This document shows positions 59,813 to 64,000 of a stretch of DNA of 64,000 nt, piece by piece. The stretch is from Muribaculaceae bacterium. GTDB taxonomy: Bacteria; Bacteroidota; Bacteroidia; Bacteroidales; Muribaculaceae. The stretch lies in the NCBI GenBank assembly GCA_023663365.1, contig JAMPHP010000001.1, forward strand, positions 668,967 to 732,966, in the 5' to 3' direction. The notes beneath the pieces were generated by a model. That model had not been told where the DNA came from, made no database searches, and saw nothing but the letters and a program-made list of their open reading frames with translations. A program made the translations under genes and the position numbers. Positions within the stretch are counted from its first letter, which is position 1; the number at the start of each line of letters is the position of its first letter.

Positions 59813-61891
59813 TCATCGCGACATGCGTTTTATCAGGTTGTAGGCAGGCACTATGCCGAGTTCACCGGCTTTGCTGAGGTCGTCGACACCGGCATTTCGC
59901 CGCCCTGCGCGGAGGGCTATGTAGCCACGGTTGTAGTATGCCTCTCCGAAGTCGGGCTTAATCTCGATGGCTTTGGAGAAGGAGTCGGAGGCGCCGCTGA
60001 AGTCTTCGAGGGCAAGCTGTACGGTGCCTTTGTTGAACCATGCCACGGCCATCATCGGCGAAAGCTCGATTACTTTTGTGTAATCGTTCAGGACATCGTT
60101 GAGGGCTTTGCGGTCGAGCCCGGCACGGATTATGGCTTTGTCGCGGCCTTGCCCGGCGCTTTGCGGGTTGCTCTGCTCGAGTTGGTACTTGCCGTAGCGT
60201 GCCTGCGCGCGTATCATATATGCAATGGCCAGGTCGGGAGCGAGGGCTATGGCACGGTCGGCGTCGCGCTCGGCGTTGAGGTAGTCGCGCACGGTGAGGA
60301 AGTCGAGGGCGCGGCCTATGTAGTCCACGGGGCGGCCTTTGTGCGATGCGAGGTAGGAAGTGTAGTAGTCGATCGACTGGAAGTGGCGATTTGCGGTGCT
60401 TTCGTCGAGGGTGGGCACCACATTTGTAACCACCAGAGCAAAGCGGAGCATACGTGTGGCGTTGAGGTCGTCGACCTCGCGTATATAATATGTGTTGCGC
60501 CGGAGCTCGGAGGGCGAGGAGTAGAACGAGAGCATCATCAGAGGCTCTGTCTCTATCTTGAAGTTGCGGTCCTGCACGCGGCCGCGTATTGCGGAGTTGT
60601 TGTACTCCTCACGGAAGTCGGCGTTGTCGTCGACGGTGAGCAGGCGTGCGAAGCGCCGTGCCGCCGTGCCCGATTTCTCGGGTCGGTCGGACCTGTCGGA
60701 CTTGTCGGACGAGTCAGACATGTCCGAGCCCTCTGCTGTGCTTGAGTATTCTTGCGCGGCGATGTCGTCGTATTTGGCTGCTATTTCGGGTGTGAGGGCT
60801 TTCGAGAGCCTGTCGGCCGCTTTGAAGTCGGCTTCGGCTTTCACGAGTTTTCCCTGATCGCGGTATATTGCCCCACGCAGATAGAGCGCACCGGGGAAGT
60901 CGGGAAATCGCGAGGCCACACGGCCGGCATCGGCGGCGGCAAGGTCGTAGTTTCCTTTTGCCTTATGTATCACAGCGCGGTTGTAGAGAGCGCGGTAGTC
61001 GTCGGGGTCGAGCTCGAGCACACGGTTGAAGTCTTCGAGCGCGAGGTCGTTGGCATTGACTTCGGCAAGGAGCAGGCCTCTGTTGAAGAGAGCCACGGCA
61101 TTGAGAGGCTCAAGGGTGAGGGCGTAGTCGTAGTCGGCCATGGCGCCGCTGTATGAGTCGAGGCGGTAGCGCAGGAAGGCGCGGTTGATATAGAGGCCGG
61201 CCATGCGTGGCTGCAGCTTGATTGCCTTGTCGATGTCGGCCAGAGCGCTTTCAAAGTCGGCATTGGAGTGTATTGCAATGTCGGCTCGCATGATGTAGGC
61301 GTTGAGAGTGTTAGGGTTGAGCTTAATCGCTTTGTCGATGTCGGCCCGTGCAGCTGTGGTGTCGGCTTTCTCGAGCATCATCCGTGCCCGGCCGAGGTAG
61401 GCGTTGCCGAATCCGGGATAGTAGCGTATGAGCTCGTCGAAGGCTTCCGCCGCAGCGTCGAAGTCTTTGAGGTCGTTGAGCGCAAGAGCTTTGTTGAAGA
61501 GTATCTGGCGGTTGCGCGGCAGGAGCTTGAGGGCTTCGGTGTAGTCTTCGACCGCCAGGCGGTTTTTGCCTTGGTTCTGGCGAGCCACGCCGCGCACCTC
61601 CCATGCGTCGGTGAGGTAAGGGTTGAGGCCCAAAGCGGTAGACGCATCTGTCTCAGCGCCGATGAAGTCGTCGAGGTTCAGCTTGGCGATTGCTCTCAGA
61701 AAATAAGGTTGTGCAAGATGCGGCTTGGCCTGGATTGCCTGGTTGAAGTACTGTATCGACAGCATGTAGTCGTCGAAGTAAAGAGCGTTCTGGCCTATTC
61801 GGAGCACCTGGTCGGTGTTGACCTGTGCCCGTGAGTGCAGTGCTGCCGAAAGCAGTGCAATCAAGATGGTAAGGCGGAGGAGCAGTTTCAT
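59813..61891 (-). CDS. Exported tetratricopeptide-repeat protein
   Basis: The ATG at 61891 gives 692 residues with a signal peptide (LLLRLTILIALLSAALHSRA). At least ten TPR units are visible, such as YFLRAIAKLNLDDFIGAETDASTALGLNP and AVEDYTEALKLLPRN. The units are interrupted in the middle by a low-complexity SDMSDSSDKSDRSDRPEKS linker (about 385-405) before a further TPR block. It probably scaffolds other envelope proteins. It lies 35 nt after the LptF/LptG-type gene. Confidence 0.85.
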   Translation of the reverse strand: MKLLLRLTILIALLSAALHSRAQVNTDQVLRIGQNALYFDDYMLSIQYFNQAIQAKPHLAQPYFLRAIAKLNLDDFIGAETDASTALGLNPYLTDAWEVRGVARQNQGKNRLAVEDYTEALKLLPRNRQILFNKALALNDLKDFDAAAEAFDELIRYYPGFGNAYLGRARMMLEKADTTAARADIDKAIKLNPNTLNAYIMRADIAIHSNADFESALADIDKAIKLQPRMAGLYINRAFLRYRLDSYSGAMADYDYALTLEPLNAVALFNRGLLLAEVNANDLALEDFNRVLELDPDDYRALYNRAVIHKAKGNYDLAAADAGRVASRFPDFPGALYLRGAIYRDQGKLVKAEADFKAADRLSKALTPEIAAKYDDIAAQEYSSTAEGSDMSDSSDKSDRSDRPEKSGTAARRFARLLTVDDNADFREEYNNSAIRGRVQDRNFKIETEPLMMLSFYSSPSELRRNTYYIREVDDLNATRMLRFALVVTNVVPTLDESTANRHFQSIDYYTSYLASHKGRPVDYIGRALDFLTVRDYLNAERDADRAIALAPDLAIAYMIRAQARYGKYQLEQSNPQSAGQGRDKAIIRAGLDRKALNDVLNDYTKVIELSPMMAVAWFNKGTVQLALEDFSGASDSFSKAIEIKPDFGEAYYNRGYIALRAGRRNAGVDDLSKAGELGIVPAYNLIKRMSR

Positions 61892-61926
61892 AGGTGTGTG
61901 ATATAGATGTAGATATAACCGGGGCA

Positions 61927-63003
61927 TCAGCCGTGCGAGGCCCGTCGGTAGAGTATAATCGCTATAATAGTGTAGAGTACGTTGGGAATCCACATGGCCA
62001 CGAAAGCCGAAGTGAGTCCTGACAGTGCAAACGACTGAGTGATGGTCATGAACAGGATGTAGCTGAAGCTGAGCACGAGGCCGATGCCGATGTTCAGGCC
62101 CATTCCTCCCTTCTGCTTTTTCACCGAGAGAGTCATGCCTATCACCGTGAGGATAAACGCCGCCGCCGTCATGGCGTAGCGCCTCTCACGCTCGACCTCG
62201 AAAGTCTTGATGTTGCCCACCCCGCGCTCTTTCTGCCGCTTGATATACTCGTTCAGCTCGGGCGAGGTCATCTTCTCATGGTCGTTTTTGGCAATGAGGA
62301 AGTCGCGAGGCTCGAAAGCAATGCTCGTGTCGCGCTGGCGCCCTTTCTCGATGAACTCGCGGTTGTCGCGGAAGTCGCGCTTCACGTAGTCGAAAACGCG
62401 CCACTGGTAGAGTGTGTCCCACTTGATTGTCTGGGCTGTAAGCCTGGATGTGAGGCGCTTGTCGGCGTCAAAACTTTCGAGCGAGAATCGGTGTCCGGTC
62501 TTGGTGATGTTGTCGTAGCGGTTCATGTAGGCTATCTGGCCCGGAGCTACCATGAGCATGATGTTGGTGCCGTAGTCCACACGTTTGTTCTTGTAGTAAG
62601 TGTTCTGGTAGTTGATGCGCTTTACATTGGCCGGCGGGATTACGTAGGCGCTGAGAAAGAATGATGCCACAGCTATTATCGCAGCCGACACCATATAAGG
62701 CCTCAGCAGGCGCTTGAAGCTCATGCCTGTGGAAAGCATGGCTATAATCTCGCTGTTTCCGGCCAGCTTTGAGGTGAAGAAAATCACCGTGATGAAGGTG
62801 AACAGCGGCGAGAACTGGTTGGCGAAGTAAGGCAGATAGTTGGCGAAATAATCGAATATCGTGGCCTTCAGCGGTGCTTTGATGAAGGTGTCGAGCTTCT
62901 CGTTTATGTCGAACATCACCACGATAGCCAGCAGCAGCATGATGGCGAACACATAGGTGCCGAGGAACTTACGGATGATATATCGGTCGAGAATTTTGAG
63001 CAT
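61927..63003 (-). CDS. LptF/LptG-family permease
   Basis: The 358-residue membrane protein of the YjgP/YjgQ family is part of the LPS transport ABC complex in the inner membrane. It begins LKILDRYIIRKFLGTYVFAI (family signature), has three helices before and three after a periplasmic beta-jellyroll region, and the mid signature GNSEIIAMLSTGMSFKRLLRPY. The partner ATPase gene is not nearby. A tgt gene upstream is a known neighbour in Bacteroidales. Whether it plays the LptF or LptG part is not decided. Confidence 0.9.
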   Translation of the reverse strand: MLKILDRYIIRKFLGTYVFAIMLLLAIVVMFDINEKLDTFIKAPLKATIFDYFANYLPYFANQFSPLFTFITVIFFTSKLAGNSEIIAMLSTGMSFKRLLRPYMVSAAIIAVASFFLSAYVIPPANVKRINYQNTYYKNKRVDYGTNIMLMVAPGQIAYMNRYDNITKTGHRFSLESFDADKRLTSRLTAQTIKWDTLYQWRVFDYVKRDFRDNREFIEKGRQRDTSIAFEPRDFLIAKNDHEKMTSPELNEYIKRQKERGVGNIKTFEVERERRYAMTAAAFILTVIGMTLSVKKQKGGMGLNIGIGLVLSFSYILFMTITQSFALSGLTSAFVAMWIPNVLYTIIAIILYRRASHG

Positions 63004-63030
63004 AAGAAATCGGGTCGGGAAGTGAGGGGG

Positions 63031-64000
63031 TCAGAGTCGGCGTCCGAGACGCTCCACCATATCGGTTTTCCAGGCGTGGAAGTCGCCGGCGATGATGTGC
63101 TTGCGGGCCTCTCCTACGAGCCAAAGGTAGAATGCGAGGTTGTGGATAGATGCTATCTGCATGGCCAGCAGCTCGTTTGCCACGAAGAGATGGCGCACGT
63201 AGGCTTTGGAGTATACGCGGTCGACAATCGAAGGGCCGTCGGCCCAGAGTGGAGAGAAGTCCTTGGCCCACTTCGCATTGCGCATGTTCATGGTGCCCTC
63301 GGGGGTGAAGAGCATGCCGTTTCGGCCGTTTCGTGTTGGCATCACGCAGTCCATCATATCCACTCCGCGGTCGATGGCTTCGAGGATATTGACGGGCGTG
63401 CCCACTCCCATGAGGTAGCGAGGGCGGTCGGCGGGAAGGATTTCATTCACCACATCAATCATATCGTACATCACTTCGGCCGGCTCGCCCACTGCGAGGC
63501 CACCGATAGCGTAGCCGTCGGCACCTAATTCGGCAGCGTGGAAAGCGGCTTCGCGCCGCAGGTCGGGGTAGGTGCAACCTTGCACGATGGGGAAGTACGA
63601 CTGATAGTGCCCGTAGCGCGGCTCAGTGGCTTTGTAGTGCTTCCAACCGCGCTCGAGCCATCGCTTGGTGAGGTCGAGGCTGCGGCGCGTATATGCTCTG
63701 TCGGCGGTGCCGGGGGCACATTCATCGAGCGCCATCATGATGTCGGAGCCTATTGAGCGCTGTATGTCCACCACGTTCTCGGGCGTGAAGAGGTGCTTGG
63801 AGCCGTCGATATGGCTGCGGAAAGTCACGCCTTCCTCGCGCAGCTTGCGTATCTCGCTGAGCGAGAACACCTGGAAGCCGCCGCTGTCGGTGAGGATGGG
63901 TTTCTCCCAGCTGTTGAAGCGGTGCAGACCGCCTGCCTGCTCTATCACGTCCATGCCGGGGCGCAGATAGAGGTGGTATGTGTTGCCCAATATGATCTGG
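63031..64000 (-). CDS. tgt: tRNA-guanine transglycosylase (partial, 5' end outside window)
   Basis: Tgt inserts queuine/preQ1 at position 34 of GUN tRNAs. The frame is open to the window edge and reads QIILGNTYHLYLRPG, LTDSGGFQVFSLS and DCVMPTRNGRNGMLF with the catalytic Asp residues. At the place where most bacterial enzymes have the zinc motif CxCxxC, this one has WADGPSIVDRVYSKAYVRHL without cysteine, while the following His segment is kept. Bacteroidetes homologues are, to my memory, similar. The N-terminal part lies beyond base 64000. Confidence 0.95.
   Translation of the reverse strand, partial: QIILGNTYHLYLRPGMDVIEQAGGLHRFNSWEKPILTDSGGFQVFSLSEIRKLREEGVTFRSHIDGSKHLFTPENVVDIQRSIGSDIMMALDECAPGTADRAYTRRSLDLTKRWLERGWKHYKATEPRYGHYQSYFPIVQGCTYPDLRREAAFHAAELGADGYAIGGLAVGEPAEVMYDMIDVVNEILPADRPRYLMGVGTPVNILEAIDRGVDMMDCVMPTRNGRNGMLFTPEGTMNMRNAKWAKDFSPLWADGPSIVDRVYSKAYVRHLFVANELLAMQIASIHNLAFYLWLVGEARKHIIAGDFHAWKTDMVERLGRRL

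Noticed and set aside
59813..61993. TPR protein start at 61993
   Set aside because: The earlier start lies inside the LptF/LptG-type gene and gives no signal peptide; the ATG at 61891 starts a clear signal sequence after the upstream stop.

Overview
The window looks like a chromosomal segment of a Bacteroidales bacterium, most likely a gut member of the Muribaculaceae. Pointers are: an 11-subunit-type complex I cluster with nuoD running straight into nuoH; the Bacteroidetes gene order atpD-C-B-E-F-H-A-G; -7 boxes of the form TAnnTTTG in front of many genes and no obvious Shine-Dalgarno sequences; a DUF4827-type lipoprotein beside glmM; and a TGT that lacks the usual cysteine zinc ligands. The assignment comes from gene content and memory of the families; no database search was run.

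Region 1 (1-15.8 kb) is one long co-oriented block for respiration and ATP synthesis. A partial nuoD and nuoH are followed, 36 nt later, by a complete F1Fo-ATP synthase operon. After atpG, nuoI-J-K-L-M-N resume. The ATP synthase genes are therefore nested inside the complex I cluster, with one strong terminator only after nuoN.

Region 2 (15.8-25 kb) is accessory. A 967-residue secreted Ig-like-repeat protein, poorer in GC than its surroundings, is flanked by about 1 kb on each side of non-coding DNA packed with short perfect hairpins. These belong to repeated families, and some copies show compensatory base changes. Then come an orphan 124-residue ORF, a putative porin divergent from an anchored solute-binding-like protein, and a REP-associated tyrosine transposase (RAYT). 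The RAYT gene carries four copies of its presumed REP palindrome inside or at the edge of its own reading frame.

Region 3 (25-34.8 kb) holds envelope and housekeeping genes: a 5'-nucleotidase-family lipoprotein, a GH3/serine-hydrolase fusion, an OmpA-family protein, flavodoxin, NrnA, a DUF4827-type lipoprotein, GlmM and a 56-residue 2[4Fe-4S] ferredoxin. Region 4 (34.8-42.1 kb, minus strand) is a cell-shape operon, purH-mreB-mreC-mreD-mrdA-rodA. Region 5 (42.2-46.9 kb, plus strand) holds ruvX, def, ettA and a lipid phosphoethanolamine transferase.

Region 6 (46.9-52.9 kb) is mixed: an unrecognised 253-residue ORF whose 3' end runs into repeat DNA, an N-acetylmuramidase abutting pepD, a 58-residue membrane peptide, a 0.2-kb inverted-repeat element, an OmpH/Skp-like lipoprotein, and a DUF4143-type ATPase behind a perfect 37-bp palindrome. 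Region 7 (52.9-64 kb, minus strand) contains a polysaccharide-export operon (wza-like, wzc-like autokinase, LysM/periplasmic-binding protein, outer-membrane barrel, radA) and then tgt (partial), an LptF/LptG permease and a TPR protein. No rRNA, tRNA or CRISPR array was recognised.
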